Shown in pieces: positions 16,550-26,730 of a DNA stretch of 52,078 nucleotides. Every line of letters begins with the position of its first letter. The first letter of the stretch is position 1. The position numbers and the translations under genes are program-made. This DNA is from Lachnospiraceae bacterium C7 (GTDB taxonomy: Bacteria; Bacillota; Clostridia; Lachnospirales; Lachnospiraceae): positions 1 to 52,078 of the forward strand of contig FOPE01000018.1 in NCBI GenBank assembly GCA_900113385.1, given 5' to 3'. The notes below the pieces were generated by a model. That model did not search any database and was not told the DNA's origin. It saw nothing but the letters and a program-made list of their open reading frames with translations.

Positions 16550-17770
16550 ATGGGATTAAATAAAAAATCTGTTGATGATATTAATGTAAACGGAAAAAGA
16601 GTTCTTTGCAGATGTGATTTTAACGTACCACTTAAAGATGGTAAAATCACAGACGAGAACAGACTTGTAGCTGCATTACCTACAATCAAGAAATTAATCG
16701 CTGATGGTGGAAAGGTTATCCTTTGCTCACATCTTGGAAAACCAAAGGGAGAGCCAAAACCAGAATTATCTTTAGCACCAGTTGCTACACGTTTATCTGA
16801 GTTATTAGGACAGGAAGTTAAATTCGCTGCTGATGACGAAGTAGTTGGAGCAAACGCTAAAGCTGCAGTAGAAGCTATGAATAATGGTGAAGTTATTCTT
16901 CTTCAGAACACACGTTATAGAGCAGAAGAAACAAAGAACGGCGAAGCATTATCAAAAGAATTAGCTTCACTTGCTGATGTATTCGTTAACGATGCTTTCG
17001 GTACAGCTCATAGAGCTCACTGCTCAAATGTTGGTGTTGCTGAATGCTTAAAAGCAGAAGGAAAACCAGCTGTAGTTGGTTACTTAATGCAGAAAGAAAT
17101 CGATTTCCTTGGAAAAGCCGTTGAGAGTCCAGTACGTCCATTCGTAGCTATTCTTGGTGGTGCTAAAGTTGCTGATAAATTAAACGTTATCAATAACTTA
17201 CTTGAGAAATGTGATACTCTTATCATCGGTGGTGGTATGGCATACACATTCCTTAAAGCTCAAGGATTCGAAATCGGAACATCACTTTGTGATGATTCAA
17301 AACTTGATTACTGTAAAGAAATGCTTGCAAAAGCTGAAAAACTTGGAAAGAAAATCTTACTTCCAGTTGATTCTGTAACAGTTAAAGAATTCCCTAACCC
17401 AATTGACGCTGAGGTTGCTAGCGAAGTTCACGCTAACGAAGATATGCCAAGCGATCAGTTAGCTGGAGATATCGGACCTAAGACAGCTGAATTATATGCT
17501 AACGAAGTTAAAGCAGCTAAGACAGTTGTATGGAATGGACCAATGGGTGTATTCGAAAACCCAACATTATCTCAGGGTACATTAAAAGTTGCTGAAGTAT
17601 TAGCAAACGCAGATGCTACTACAATTATCGGTGGTGGTGATTCAGCAGCAGCTGTTAACCAGATGGGATTTGGACCAAAGATGAGCCACATCTCAACAGG
17701 TGGTGGAGCATCATTAGAGTTCTTAGAAGGCAAAGAACTTCCAGGTGTTGCAGCAGCAAACGATAGATAA
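16550..17770 (+). CDS. pgk: Phosphoglycerate kinase
   Basis: 406 aa. It transfers phosphate from 1,3-bisphosphoglycerate to ADP. Motifs: [18 protein letters not shown] at the substrate site, [21 protein letters not shown], and the nucleotide site [14 protein letters not shown] start at ATG 16550 after TGGAGG. An in-frame upstream reading from 16481 would lie within the gapA terminator and is not credible. Confidence 0.98.
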   Translation: MGLNKKSVDDINVNGKRVLCRCDFNVPLKDGKITDENRLVAALPTIKKLIADGGKVILCSHLGKPKGEPKPELSLAPVATRLSELLGQEVKFAADDEVVGANAKAAVEAMNNGEVILLQNTRYRAEETKNGEALSKELASLADVFVNDAFGTAHRAHCSNVGVAECLKAEGKPAVVGYLMQKEIDFLGKAVESPVRPFVAILGGAKVADKLNVINNLLEKCDTLIIGGGMAYTFLKAQGFEIGTSLCDDSKLDYCKEMLAKAEKLGKKILLPVDSVTVKEFPNPIDAEVASEVHANEDMPSDQLAGDIGPKTAELYANEVKAAKTVVWNGPMGVFENPTLSQGTLKVAEVLANADATTIIGGGDSAAAVNQMGFGPKMSHISTGGGASLEFLEGKELPGVAAANDR

Positions 17771-17842
17771 TTAGATTTTAGTTGTTTAATATAACCTTTG
17801 ATTTAATTTAAAATTATGGTATAAATTTATTGCAAAGTTGGC

Positions 17843-17863
17843 AGGTGTCTATATGAGACACCT
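17843..17863 (+). other. Hairpin without T tract between pgk and tpiA
   Basis: AGGTGTCT and AGACACCT flank ATATG. The following sequence is not T-rich, so it is more likely an mRNA stabiliser or processing signal than a terminator. Confidence 0.55.
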
Positions 17864-17899
17864 AGCTGACTAAAGCAATATAATTAAGGAGAAAAAATT

Positions 17900-18649
17900 A
17901 TGGCAAGAAGAAAAATCGTAGCCGGAAACTGGAAAATGAACAAAACTCCAAGTGAGGCTGTTAAATTAGTTGAAATGTTAAAACCATTAGTAAAATCTGA
18001 TGATGTAGACGTTGTATATTGCGTACCAGCAATCGACATTGTACCAGTAGTAGAAGCTGTTAAAGGAACTAACGTAGAAGTTGGTGCTGAAAACATGTAC
18101 TTCGAAGAGAGTGGTGCATACACAGGAGAAATCTCAGCTAGCATGTTAGTAGATGCAGGTGTTAAATATGTTATCATCGGTCACTCTGAGAGAAGAGATT
18201 ACTTCAAAGAAGATGACGCTTTATTAAACAAAAAAGTTAAAAAAGCTTTCGAAGCTGGTTTAACTCCAATTCTTTGCTGTGGTGAGTCTCTTGAGCAGAG
18301 AGAATCAGGTGTAACATTAGATTGGATCCGTTTACAGATCAAATCTGACTTAGAAGGTGTTACAGCTGACCAAGTTAAGAAAATGGTAATCGCTTACGAA
18401 CCAATCTGGGCTATCGGAACTGGTAAAACAGCTACTTCTGATCAGGCACAGGAAGTTTGTGGAGCTATTCGTGCATGCATCAAAGAAATGTATGACGAAG
18501 CTACAGCAGAAGAAGTACGTATTCAGTACGGCGGATCTGTTAATGCTGGTAACGCTGCAGAAATCTTTGCAAAACCAGATATCGATGGTGGTCTCATAGG
18601 TGGAGCATCATTAAAAGAAGATTTTGGAAAAGTTGTTAACTACAAATAA
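17900..18649 (+). CDS. tpiA: Triosephosphate isomerase
   Basis: 249 aa. It interconverts dihydroxyacetone phosphate and glyceraldehyde 3-phosphate. Start [15 protein letters not shown] holds the catalytic Asn and Lys, GHSERR the electrophilic His and [11 protein letters not shown] the base Glu. The phosphate-binding IQYGGSVN and [10 protein letters not shown] follow. AAGGAGA precedes the ATG. It likely shares a transcript with pgk. Confidence 0.98.
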   Translation: MARRKIVAGNWKMNKTPSEAVKLVEMLKPLVKSDDVDVVYCVPAIDIVPVVEAVKGTNVEVGAENMYFEESGAYTGEISASMLVDAGVKYVIIGHSERRDYFKEDDALLNKKVKKAFEAGLTPILCCGESLEQRESGVTLDWIRLQIKSDLEGVTADQVKKMVIAYEPIWAIGTGKTATSDQAQEVCGAIRACIKEMYDEATAEEVRIQYGGSVNAGNAAEIFAKPDIDGGLIGGASLKEDFGKVVNYK

Positions 18650-18726
18650 TTAATTATTTGATTATTATTAACTAAATAGTTAGTTGTGTTTTGACACTTT
18701 GACAGATTTTTGTTAATTAGTTATAT

Positions 18727-18768
18727 AAGCTAGGAAAGCTTTGACTAAAGTCTTTCCTAGCTTTTTTT
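18727..18768 (+). terminator. Terminator after tpiA
   Basis: AAGCTAGGAAAG (18727-18738) pairs with CTTTCCTAGCTT (18752-18763), with an inner CTTT/AAAG pair and a T run. Confidence 0.92.
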
Positions 18769-18825
18769 AGATGAAAATAGAGTTTATAGAAAATTAACCA
18801 AGAATTTAAGAAGTTTTATGTAACT

Positions 18826-18843
18826 TTGTTAATTTTTTCACTT
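18826..18843 (+). promoter_or_regulatory. Rex-like operator overlapping the gpmI promoter
   Basis: TTGTTAA-TTTT-TTCACTT matches the Rex consensus at most positions and overlaps the first bases of a TTGAAA -35 box (18842-18847). The inverse of the gapA site shares 15 bases with it (TTTGTTAATTTTTTC). Confidence 0.5.
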
Positions 18844-18923
18844 GAAAACATCTAGAAATAATGTATTATATATTTGTATGACGTTCATTGTGTTTTGACA
18901 AGTAAATGTGCGCCATATATATA
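18842..18923 (+). promoter_or_regulatory. gpmI promoter candidates
   Basis: P1: TTGAAA (18842-18847), 16 nt, TATTAT (18864-18869). P2: TTGACA (18895-18900), 17 nt, TATATA (18918-18923). Sequence alone does not decide between them. Confidence 0.45.
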
Positions 18924-19000
18924 TACACTATGAATAATAGAAGTATTAGCTATGCATTTTGCATGGTAAAGTTAGATTAATGCAAAGAGAGGAAATTTAT

Positions 19001-20548
19001 ATGAGTAAAAAACCAGTTGTTTTAATGGTACTTGATGGATACGGCTTAAGCGACAAGACAGAGGGAAATGCTATCGCTATGGCAAAAACACCAGTAATGG
19101 ATAAATTAATGAAAGAGTGTCCTTTCCAAAAAGGATATGCTTCAGGACTTTCAGTAGGTCTTCCTGATGGTCAGATGGGTAACTCAGAAGTTGGTCATAT
19201 GAACATCGGTGCTGGTCGTATTATTTATCAGGATCTTACAAGAATTTCTAAATCAATTGAAGATAAAACATTTTTTGATAACGCTATTTTAAAAGAAGCA
19301 ATGGATAATTGCAAAAAGAATAATTCAGCTCTTCACTTACTTGGATTATTATCTGACGGTGGAGTTCATAGCCACATTGATCATTTATATGGATTACTTG
19401 AGATGGCTAAAAAAGAAGGACTTGAAAAAGTATATGTTCATGCATTCTTAGATGGTCGTGATACACCACCAGCATCTGGTAAAAGCTATGTAGAGCAATT
19501 ACAGAGCAAAATGGATGAAATCGGTGTAGGTAAAGTGGCTACATTATCAGGTCGTTACTATGCTATGGATCGTGATAATAACTGGGACCGTGTACAACTT
19601 GCTTATGATGCAATCACAATGGGTGAAGGCGAAGAAGGCGAAGACGCTGTTAAAGCTATGGCTGATTCATATGCAAAAGAAGTAACAGATGAATTCGTTG
19701 TTCCAACAGTTATCAAAGAAAATGGCAACCCAGTAGGAACAATGAAAGATAACGATTCAGTTATTTTCTTTAACTTCCGTCCAGATAGAGCTCGTGAAAT
19801 GACAAGAGCTATTTGCGATGATAAATTTACAGGATTTGATAGAAAATCAGGATTCTTAAAATTAGATGTTGTTTGTTTCAAAGATTATGATGAATCAATC
19901 CCTAACAAACACATTGCATTTGCAAAAGAAGAAATCCAGAACACATTTGGTGAGTATATTGCACAAAAAGGTTTAAAACAGCTTAGACTTGCAGAAACAG
20001 AAAAATATGCTCACGTAACATTCTTCTTTAACGGTGGTGTAGAAGAACCAAACATCGAAGAGAAACGTTTACTTGTAAATTCTCCAAAAGATGTTGCAAC
20101 ATATGATTTAAAACCAGAAATGAGTGCTCCAGAAGTTGGAATGGACTTAGTAGAGTCAATCAAATCTAATGAGTATGATGTAATTGTAATCAACTTTGCT
20201 AACCCTGATATGGTTGGTCATACAGGTGTTATTCCAGCTGCAGTAGCTGCTGTAGAGAGAATCGATTCATTAGTTGGAGAGACTGTAAAAGCAATCGAAG
20301 AGGTTGGCGGAGTTATGTTTATCTGTGCTGATCACGGTAATGCTGAGAAAATGGTTGACTATGAAACAGGAAAACCACACACAGCTCATACAACAAACCC
20401 TGTTCCATTCATCCTTGTAAATGGAGATGACAACTGGGATCTTAAAGAAGATGGTCGTTTATGCGATATCGCACCAACACTTCTTGACATTATGGGATTA
20501 GAGCAACCAGCAGAAATGACAGGTAACTCATTATTAATTCGTAAATAG
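19001..20548 (+). CDS. gpmI: 2,3-bisphosphoglycerate-independent phosphoglycerate mutase
   Basis: 515 aa, the normal length. It converts 3- to 2-phosphoglycerate with two Mn ions. The N-terminal VLMVLDGYGLS has the metal Asp, GQMGNSEVGHMNIGAGR contains the phosphorylated Ser62, HAFLDGRDTPP and RYYAMDRDNNWDR follow, and the C-terminal metal site is ICADHGNAEKM and HTAHTTNPVP. The start at ATG 19001 follows AGAGAGG; an earlier in-frame ATG at 18959 has no ribosome site. Confidence 0.97.
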   Translation: MSKKPVVLMVLDGYGLSDKTEGNAIAMAKTPVMDKLMKECPFQKGYASGLSVGLPDGQMGNSEVGHMNIGAGRIIYQDLTRISKSIEDKTFFDNAILKEAMDNCKKNNSALHLLGLLSDGGVHSHIDHLYGLLEMAKKEGLEKVYVHAFLDGRDTPPASGKSYVEQLQSKMDEIGVGKVATLSGRYYAMDRDNNWDRVQLAYDAITMGEGEEGEDAVKAMADSYAKEVTDEFVVPTVIKENGNPVGTMKDNDSVIFFNFRPDRAREMTRAICDDKFTGFDRKSGFLKLDVVCFKDYDESIPNKHIAFAKEEIQNTFGEYIAQKGLKQLRLAETEKYAHVTFFFNGGVEEPNIEEKRLLVNSPKDVATYDLKPEMSAPEVGMDLVESIKSNEYDVIVINFANPDMVGHTGVIPAAVAAVERIDSLVGETVKAIEEVGGVMFICADHGNAEKMVDYETGKPHTAHTTNPVPFILVNGDDNWDLKEDGRLCDIAPTLLDIMGLEQPAEMTGNSLLIRK

Positions 20549-20665
20549 TAAACAACGAGTTATATATTAGCTTGAGTTATTAATATTTAAAGAAAAAATA
20601 ATCAGTTTTTGTCGTGATTTTAACACATTAAAATAACAAAAATTGAAAGCTCATAATAATTAATG

Positions 20666-20708
20666 GGCACTATCACGGGATAAGCCCCTGAGATAGTGCC
20701 TATTTTTT
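20666..20708 (+). terminator. Terminator after gpmI
   Basis: GGCACTATC (20666-20674) pairs with GATAGTGCC (20692-20700), followed by TATTTTTT. Confidence 0.9.
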
Positions 20709-20858
20709 GTGTAGTTTGACGGGGAATGTTGATAATCAATAAGAAAAGAAAATGTGAATTATAAGGTGAACTAATAAAAGCGCAAAAACCAACAAAAATT
20801 CTTATAAAAAGAATGTTATTTTCTACGCGTTATAGAAGGGCAAAAATGGGTTGTTTCA

Positions 20859-20888
20859 TTGACTTTATTTCATTAACTGTATTATAAT
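20859..20888 (+). promoter_or_regulatory. Promoter of the purC-purF-purB operon
   Basis: TTGACT (20859-20864), 18-nt spacer, TATAAT (20883-20888). Confidence 0.7.
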
Positions 20889-21090
20889 TTACCCGGATGT
20901 TGAGAAAAATGTATAACAACTCATAGAAGTTATGTGAAATGTAGATACAGTTTCAACTAAGTAAATTAAGAGAATAAATGTTATTCAGTAGCTTTTGCAA
21001 TCAAATAAAATTTGATTAAAAAATAATCTAATTAGAAAAAAAATTTACGTATATGATTGTAAAGCTAATAGCATGAGATGGAGGACGAAA

Positions 21091-21996
21091 ATGAGCATTA
21101 AGGAATTTAAACCATTTAAAGAAGGAAAAGTAAGGGAAGTATATGATAATGGAGATAGCTTGATTATTGTAGCTACCGATAGAATTTCCGCGTTTGATAA
21201 TATCTTAAAAAATAAAATCACAGATAAAGGTGCAATTTTGACACAGATGTCAAGATTCTGGTTCGATTTTACAAAAGATGTTGTTCAAAATCACATGCTT
21301 TCAGTAGACGTTAATGATATGCCAGAATTTTTCAGACAGGAAAAATTTGATGGAAATAGTATGATGTGTAAAAAACTTGAAATGTTACCAATTGAGTGTA
21401 TTGTAAGAGGTTATATTACAGGCTCAGGTTGGGCAAGTTATAAAGAAAATCAAACAGTATGTAAGAAAAAATTACCAGCAGGTCTTGTTGAATCACAGAA
21501 ATTACCACAGCCAATCTACACACCAAGTACAAAAGCTGAACTTGGGGATCATGATGAAAATATTTCATTCGAAGAAAGTATCAATGTATTAGAAAAAATT
21601 TACCCAGGAAAAGGCGAGTATTACGCAACACAATTAAGAGATAAAACAATTGCATTATATAATAAATGTGCAGAATATGCTCTTAGCAAGGGAATTATTA
21701 TTGCAGACACTAAATTTGAATTTGGACTTGATGAAAACGGAAACGTTGTATTAGGTGATGAAATGTTAACACCAGATAGCTCAAGATTTTGGCCATTAGA
21801 AGGTTATGTTGCTGGTCAGTCACAACCATCATTTGATAAACAATTTGTAAGAGATTGGTTGAAAGCTAACCCAGATAATGATAATCTATTACCTGAAGAG
21901 GTTGTTAATAAAACAATTGCAAAATATAAAGAAGCATTTGAATTATTAACAGGAAAAGAGTTTGATTCCTTAAAACAGAAAGAATTAGCTCGCTAA
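21091..21996 (+). CDS. purC: SAICAR synthase
   Basis: 301 aa. It joins CAIR and aspartate with ATP, giving SAICAR. Motifs: the N-terminal GKVREVYD, VATDRISAFDNI, CIVRGYITGSGWASY, then IIADTKFEFG and GDEMLTPDSSRFW. The start at ATG 21091 follows GATGGAGG; a GAG-rich upstream ATG at 21073 overlaps that ribosome site. It is the first gene of a three-gene purine operon. Confidence 0.97.
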   Translation: MSIKEFKPFKEGKVREVYDNGDSLIIVATDRISAFDNILKNKITDKGAILTQMSRFWFDFTKDVVQNHMLSVDVNDMPEFFRQEKFDGNSMMCKKLEMLPIECIVRGYITGSGWASYKENQTVCKKKLPAGLVESQKLPQPIYTPSTKAELGDHDENISFEESINVLEKIYPGKGEYYATQLRDKTIALYNKCAEYALSKGIIIADTKFEFGLDENGNVVLGDEMLTPDSSRFWPLEGYVAGQSQPSFDKQFVRDWLKANPDNDNLLPEEVVNKTIAKYKEAFELLTGKEFDSLKQKELAR

Positions 21997-22024
21997 AATA
22001 AAGTAATGTATTGATGGAGAAATC

Positions 22025-23509
22025 ATGGAAAAAACAAGTAGCTATTTAAACAACACAACACCATGGGATGACTTGCACGAGGAGTGTGGAGTTTTCGGTA
22101 TTTATGACTTTGATGGTAATGATGTTGCGTCAACAATTTATTATGGCTTATTTGCTTTGCAACATAGGGGCCAGGAAAGTGCAGGTATTGCTGTAAGTAG
22201 TACCAAAGATAAAAATATTAAAGTAACATCTCATAAGGGAATGGGATTAGTAAATGAGGTGTTTAATCGAGAAATCTTAGAACCTATGAAGGGGGATTTA
22301 GGAGTAGGACATGTAAGATATTCTACTGCTGGGTCATCAACTCGTGAAAACGCTCAACCGCTAGTTTTAAATTATGTAAAAGGAACATTAGCATTAGCTC
22401 ATAATGGAAATTTAATTAATGCAAATGAACTTAGAAAAGAATTAGCTCGTTCTGGAGCTATATTTCAGACAACAATTGATTCAGAAGTAATTGCTTATCA
22501 TATTGCTAGAGAGCGACTAAAAACAGACACTGTACAAGACGCAGTTAGAGAGGCTTGTAAGAAAATCAAAGGTGCATATTCACTTGTGATTTCAAGTCCA
22601 CGTAAGTTGATAGGAGCAAGAGATCCATATGGTTTTAAGCCATTATGTATCGGAAAAAGAGATAATGCATATATTATTACTTCAGAAACATGTGCATTAG
22701 ATACGGTAGGTGCAACATTTGTAAGAGATGTTTTACCAGGTGAAGTAGTAACCATTACACCTGATGGAATATCATCTGATACATCAATGTGTCTACCAAA
22801 ATGCAATGAAGCAAGATGTATTTTTGAATATATCTATTTTGCAAGATGTGATAGTAGAATAGACGGCGTTAGTGTATATGAAAGTAGATTAAGAGCAGGT
22901 CGATTTTTAGCACAGGATACACCAGTCGAAGCTGATATTGTTACAGGTGTTCCAGAGTCAGGAAATGCAGCAGCTTTAGGCTATTCAATGGAATCAGGAA
23001 TTCCTTATGAACCAGCATTTGTAAAAAATACATATGTAGGACGTACTTTTATTAAACCAAAACAAAGTAGTAGAGAATCTTCTGTGCAGGTTAAACTTAA
23101 TGTATTAAGAGAAGCGGTAGCAGGAAAAAGAGTCGTAATGATTGATGATTCTATTGTACGAGGTACAACTTCAGATAGAATTGTAAAAATGCTTAGAGAA
23201 GCAGGGGCGACAGAAGTTCACGTTAGAATTAGTTCACCACCATTTTTGTGGCCATGCTATTTTGGAACAGATATTCCAGAACGTGAGCAACTTATAGCAT
23301 ATAATCATTCTATAGAAGATATTAGAAAAATCATTGGAGCAGATACTTTAGGATATTTAGAGCTTGATAGATTATCCCAGCTAGCTCCGGGATTAAACAT
23401 TTGTCAAGGATGTTTCACAGGAAAGTATCCAATGGAGCCTCCAAAAGAGGATATTCGTGGAGAGTACTTTGATAAAGAAATAGACATGGCAAAAAAAGAA
23501 AATAATTAA
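22025..23509 (+). CDS. purF: Amidophosphoribosyltransferase
   Basis: 494 aa. It makes phosphoribosylamine from PRPP and glutamine, the committed step of purine synthesis. A 20-residue propeptide precedes Cys21 of CGVFGIYD, the glutaminase nucleophile exposed after cleavage. The cysteines CNEARC and NICQGCF fit the Fe-S cluster of Bacillus-type PurF. The PRPP loop is VVMIDDSIVRGTTS. It follows purC by 28 nt. Confidence 0.97.
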   Translation: MEKTSSYLNNTTPWDDLHEECGVFGIYDFDGNDVASTIYYGLFALQHRGQESAGIAVSSTKDKNIKVTSHKGMGLVNEVFNREILEPMKGDLGVGHVRYSTAGSSTRENAQPLVLNYVKGTLALAHNGNLINANELRKELARSGAIFQTTIDSEVIAYHIARERLKTDTVQDAVREACKKIKGAYSLVISSPRKLIGARDPYGFKPLCIGKRDNAYIITSETCALDTVGATFVRDVLPGEVVTITPDGISSDTSMCLPKCNEARCIFEYIYFARCDSRIDGVSVYESRLRAGRFLAQDTPVEADIVTGVPESGNAAALGYSMESGIPYEPAFVKNTYVGRTFIKPKQSSRESSVQVKLNVLREAVAGKRVVMIDDSIVRGTTSDRIVKMLREAGATEVHVRISSPPFLWPCYFGTDIPEREQLIAYNHSIEDIRKIIGADTLGYLELDRLSQLAPGLNICQGCFTGKYPMEPPKEDIRGEYFDKEIDMAKKENN

Positions 23510-23543
23510 TAACACGTAACAAAAGAGAGTTAGGAGAAAAATA

Positions 23544-24995
23544 ATGAGTACAGATAAATATACAAGTCCATTATCAGAAAGATACGCAAGTAGAGAAATG
23601 CAATACATTTTTTCTCAGGACATGAAATTTACAACATGGAGAAAATTATGGATTGCCTTAGCAGAAACTGAAATGGAATTAGGTTTAAGTGAGAACGGTA
23701 AACCAGTTATTACTCAAGAACAGATCGATGAGTTGAAATCTCATATTGATGATATCAATTATGATGTAGCAAAAGAACGTGAAAAACAAGTTCGTCATGA
23801 TGTAATGAGTCATGTATATGCTTATGGTCAGCAGTGTCCAAAAGCAGCAGGAATCATCCATCTTGGAGCAACAAGCTGCTACGTAGGTGATAACACTGAT
23901 ATCATTATTATGAAAGAAGCTTTAAAACTTGTTCATTCAAAATTAATTAGTGTAATTAAAGAATTAGCAGATTTTGCAAAGAAAAATAAAGATTTGCCAA
24001 CACTTGCATTTACTCATTTTCAACCAGCTCAGCCTACAACAGTAGGAAAAAGAGCAACATTATGGATGAATGAATTTGTAATGGATTTAGAAGATCTTGA
24101 GTACGTTATGAATTCACTTAAATTATTAGGATCAAAAGGTACAACAGGTACACAGGCAAGTTTCTTAGAATTATTTGATGGAGATCATGAAACAATTGAT
24201 AAAATTGATCCAATGATTGCCAAAAAAATGGGATTCAAAGAATGCTATCCTGTATCTGGTCAGACATATTCTAGAAAAGTTGATACACGAGTAGCTAATA
24301 TTTTGGCAGGAATTGCAGCAAGTGCTCACAAAATGTCAAATGACATTAGATTATTACAGCATTTAAAAGAAGTTGAAGAACCATTTGAAAAGAACCAAAT
24401 TGGATCATCAGCAATGGCTTATAAGAGAAATCCTATGAGAAGTGAAAGAATTGCATCATTATCAAGATATGTAATGGTCGATGCTTTAAATCCAGCAATA
24501 ACTTCAGCAACTCAATGGTTTGAAAGAACATTAGATGATTCAGCTAATAAAAGACTTTCAATTCCAGAAGGATTTTTAGCAATTGATGGTATCTTAGATT
24601 TATGCCTTAATGTTGTTGATGGACTTGTGGTTTATCCAAAAGTTATTGAAAAACACTTTATGGCAGAGATTCCATTTATGGCAACTGAAAATATTATGAT
24701 GGATGCTGTAAAACGAGGTGGAAATAGACAAGAATTACATGAAAAAATTAGACAGCTTTCAATGGAAGCAGGTCGCCATGTAAAAGAAGAGGGAAAAGAC
24801 AATGATCTGATTGATTTAATCGCAGCAGATCCAGCCTTTGGTCTTACAAAAGCGCAGATTCAGAAGAATCTTAAACCGGCATTATATGTAGGAAGAGCAC
24901 CACGTCAAGTTGAAGTATACTTAAGAGATGTTATTACTCCAATTTTAAAAGCTCATAAAGATGAAGTCGGAATTAAAGCTGAAATTAATGTTTAA
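23544..24995 (+). CDS. purB: Adenylosuccinate lyase
   Basis: 483 aa. It releases fumarate from SAICAR and from adenylosuccinate. The fumarase-superfamily signature is GSSAMAYKRNPMRSER; HDVMSHVYAYG and LGATSCYVGDNTD hold other active-site residues. Ribosome site GTTAGGAGAA. It is the last gene of the operon and converges on pilT. Confidence 0.97.
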   Translation: MSTDKYTSPLSERYASREMQYIFSQDMKFTTWRKLWIALAETEMELGLSENGKPVITQEQIDELKSHIDDINYDVAKEREKQVRHDVMSHVYAYGQQCPKAAGIIHLGATSCYVGDNTDIIIMKEALKLVHSKLISVIKELADFAKKNKDLPTLAFTHFQPAQPTTVGKRATLWMNEFVMDLEDLEYVMNSLKLLGSKGTTGTQASFLELFDGDHETIDKIDPMIAKKMGFKECYPVSGQTYSRKVDTRVANILAGIAASAHKMSNDIRLLQHLKEVEEPFEKNQIGSSAMAYKRNPMRSERIASLSRYVMVDALNPAITSATQWFERTLDDSANKRLSIPEGFLAIDGILDLCLNVVDGLVVYPKVIEKHFMAEIPFMATENIMMDAVKRGGNRQELHEKIRQLSMEAGRHVKEEGKDNDLIDLIAADPAFGLTKAQIQKNLKPALYVGRAPRQVEVYLRDVITPILKAHKDEVGIKAEINV

Positions 24996-25058
24996 AATAA
25001 AATTTAAATTAATATTTGAAAATAATATTAAAAAATAAAATTTAAAATTAACTTTTTG

Positions 25059-25094
25059 ATTAATACTGAGTAATGTACATTACTCAGTATTAAT
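25059..25094. terminator. Perfect 36-bp palindrome at the purB/pilT junction
   Basis: Each 18-base arm is the exact inverse of the other (ATTAATACTGAGTAATGT then its complement). It includes the last codons and stop of pilT. As RNA it would be a strong hairpin on either strand, but no continuous T run follows, so a bidirectional terminator is likely yet not certain. Confidence 0.6.
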
Positions 25095-26156
25095 TCGTTT
25101 AAGCATCATTTCTGGATTAGAAGAATATGATACAGCAGTATGTTTTGAAATAATGCCTTTTTTGTATAAGTTATAAATGCTTCTATCCATCGAAATCATA
25201 TGCTGAGAAGATGATGTGTAAATAATGCCATCAATTTGGTGAATTTTTCCTTCACGTATTAGTGTACGTATAGCCGGATTTAGAAACATTATTTCAAAAG
25301 CTGGCACAACTTCACCGGTTTCTGTAGGAAGAAGTTTTTGAGAAACAACAGCTTGCAAAACATTAGCAAGTTGCACAGCAATTTGATTTTGTTGAGCACC
25401 AGGAAAAGAATCTGTAATACGTGAAATAGTATTAGCAGCCCCTACTGTGTGCAAAGTAGAAAAAATTAAATGGCCTGTTTCAGCAGCAGTAACGGCTGTA
25501 GTCATTGTTTCGTAATCGCGCATTTCACCTAGCAATACAACATCAGGACTTTGGCGTAAAGCAGCGCGCAATGCAGTAAGGTAATTATCTGTATCAGTAC
25601 CAATTTCACGTTGCGTAACGATGCTTTTTGCGTGTTTATGGAGGTACTCAATAGGGTCTTCCAAAGTAATAATGTGTTTTTCTTGTTCTTTATTTATTTT
25701 ATCAATAATACATGCCAAAGTAGTGGATTTCCCACCACCAGCAGGACCAGTTACTAAAACTAGACCATGTTGAACATTAGAGAGATTCATCACTGTTTCA
25801 GGAATGCCGATTTTTTCAGGATTTGGTAATTCGAAAGTAATAATACGAATTACAGCAGAAAGAGACCCACGTTGTTTAAAAGTACAAACCCTAAAACGTG
25901 ATATTCCAGGAATAGCAAAGGAAAAATCGTCGTCACCATGTTCTAAGAGAAAGTTTACGTCGCGCATATTTGCTAGTTCATATATTCCTAAAATTAAATC
26001 TTGAGTTTCTGCTGTGGTCAGTTTGTTCTCATTAGGTGAAATCATTTTTCCATAAATTCTAAAGGTCAAAGGTCGTCCTGCAACGATAAAAATATCAGAT
26101 GCGTCTTGGACCGTAGCAGATTTTAGTATTTCCTTTATATTCAAAAATTCGCTCAT
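25080..26156 (-). CDS. pilT: PilT-type twitching motility ATPase
   Basis: 358 aa. A hexameric cytoplasmic motor of type IV pili. Walker A is GPAGGGKSTT, the Asp box ITLEDPIEYLH, Walker B VVLLGEMRDYETM, the His box ETGHLIFSTLHT and the PilT-specific AIRTLIREGK is present, so it belongs to the retraction subfamily rather than PilB. The start at 26156 follows AAAGGAAG; a reading from 26186 lacks a ribosome site. It is last in a minus-strand pilus-like operon with no other ATPase. Confidence 0.93.
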   Translation of the reverse strand: MSEFLNIKEILKSATVQDASDIFIVAGRPLTFRIYGKMISPNENKLTTAETQDLILGIYELANMRDVNFLLEHGDDDFSFAIPGISRFRVCTFKQRGSLSAVIRIITFELPNPEKIGIPETVMNLSNVQHGLVLVTGPAGGGKSTTLACIIDKINKEQEKHIITLEDPIEYLHKHAKSIVTQREIGTDTDNYLTALRAALRQSPDVVLLGEMRDYETMTTAVTAAETGHLIFSTLHTVGAANTISRITDSFPGAQQNQIAVQLANVLQAVVSQKLLPTETGEVVPAFEIMFLNPAIRTLIREGKIHQIDGIIYTSSSQHMISMDRSIYNLYKKGIISKHTAVSYSSNPEMMLKRINTE

Positions 26157-26190
26157 AAATGTAAATCTTCCTTTCTTCATTGGCATCGAA

Positions 26191-26730
26191 TTATTTTTCA
26201 GTTCCAGTGTATACGTTTAAAGTATCGTCAATTTGTTCAGTTGTATGAGATTCCTCAGCCCATGATTTAATAGAGTAAAAACCATCGGACTCACAAAGGG
26301 GATATTTAATTTGTAACACTACATTTAAAGCTTGAGTTTGGGAAATTTTGACGGAATATTTAAAGTAAAAAGATTTTCCGTTTGCGGAATCTATTTCCTT
26401 GTTAACAGGAAAAGAATCATAAAATTCCCCTGTTGTTCCAGAAAGCTTTTTGTAGGACAAATCATAAAATTCTGAAGGAGATGAACTTTTTGTATAGCAT
26501 TCTAAGAGAGTTTCGTCGATGTGTGAAAGTCTCTTGTTTGCTCGAGTTTCTGATTCTAAATAATTTTGGTTTTTAGAAGCAACTTTTCTGCTTAAATTTA
26601 AATCATATCGTGCAGTTAAAAGGGTTAAAGTTGCAAAAGTCATAAAACACATCATAATCAATATTAAAACAATAGATGATATTCCGAAATTTGAGAAGAA
26701 AACAAATTCTTTCTTTTTTCTAAGTTTCAT
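26191..26730 (-). CDS. Pilus-operon membrane-anchored protein (PilX-like position)
   Basis: 179 aa; no family recognised with confidence. A basic start (MKLRKKK) leads to one strong membrane helix (about residues 12-40, ISSIVLILIMMCFMTFATLT), then an extracytoplasmic domain. The helix followed by ARYDLNLSRK resembles minor pilin-like proteins such as PilX, without a clear prepilin peptidase site. Its start overlaps the stop of the preceding gene by 4 nt, and GGAGG is inside that gene. Confidence 0.6.
   Translation of the reverse strand: MKLRKKKEFVFFSNFGISSIVLILIMMCFMTFATLTLLTARYDLNLSRKVASKNQNYLESETRANKRLSHIDETLLECYTKSSSPSEFYDLSYKKLSGTTGEFYDSFPVNKEIDSANGKSFYFKYSVKISQTQALNVVLQIKYPLCESDGFYSIKSWAEESHTTEQIDDTLNVYTGTEK

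Larger units (their letters stand above)
18650..19000 (+). other. tpiA-gpmI intergenic region
   Basis: 351 nt. It holds the tpiA terminator, a Rex-like site and one or two possible gpmI promoters. No gene is seen. Confidence 0.6.
20549..21090 (+). other. gpmI-purC intergenic region
   Basis: 542 nt. It holds the gpmI terminator, the purC promoter and a leader of about 195 nt. I saw no purine riboswitch core and no clear PurBox. Small hairpins occur at 20800-20840 and at 21000-21020 (AATCAAAT/ATTTGATT). Confidence 0.55.

Noticed and set aside
20889-21090. Purine riboswitch before purC
   Set aside because: The leader lacks the conserved loop pair and core; only weak AT-rich hairpins are seen.
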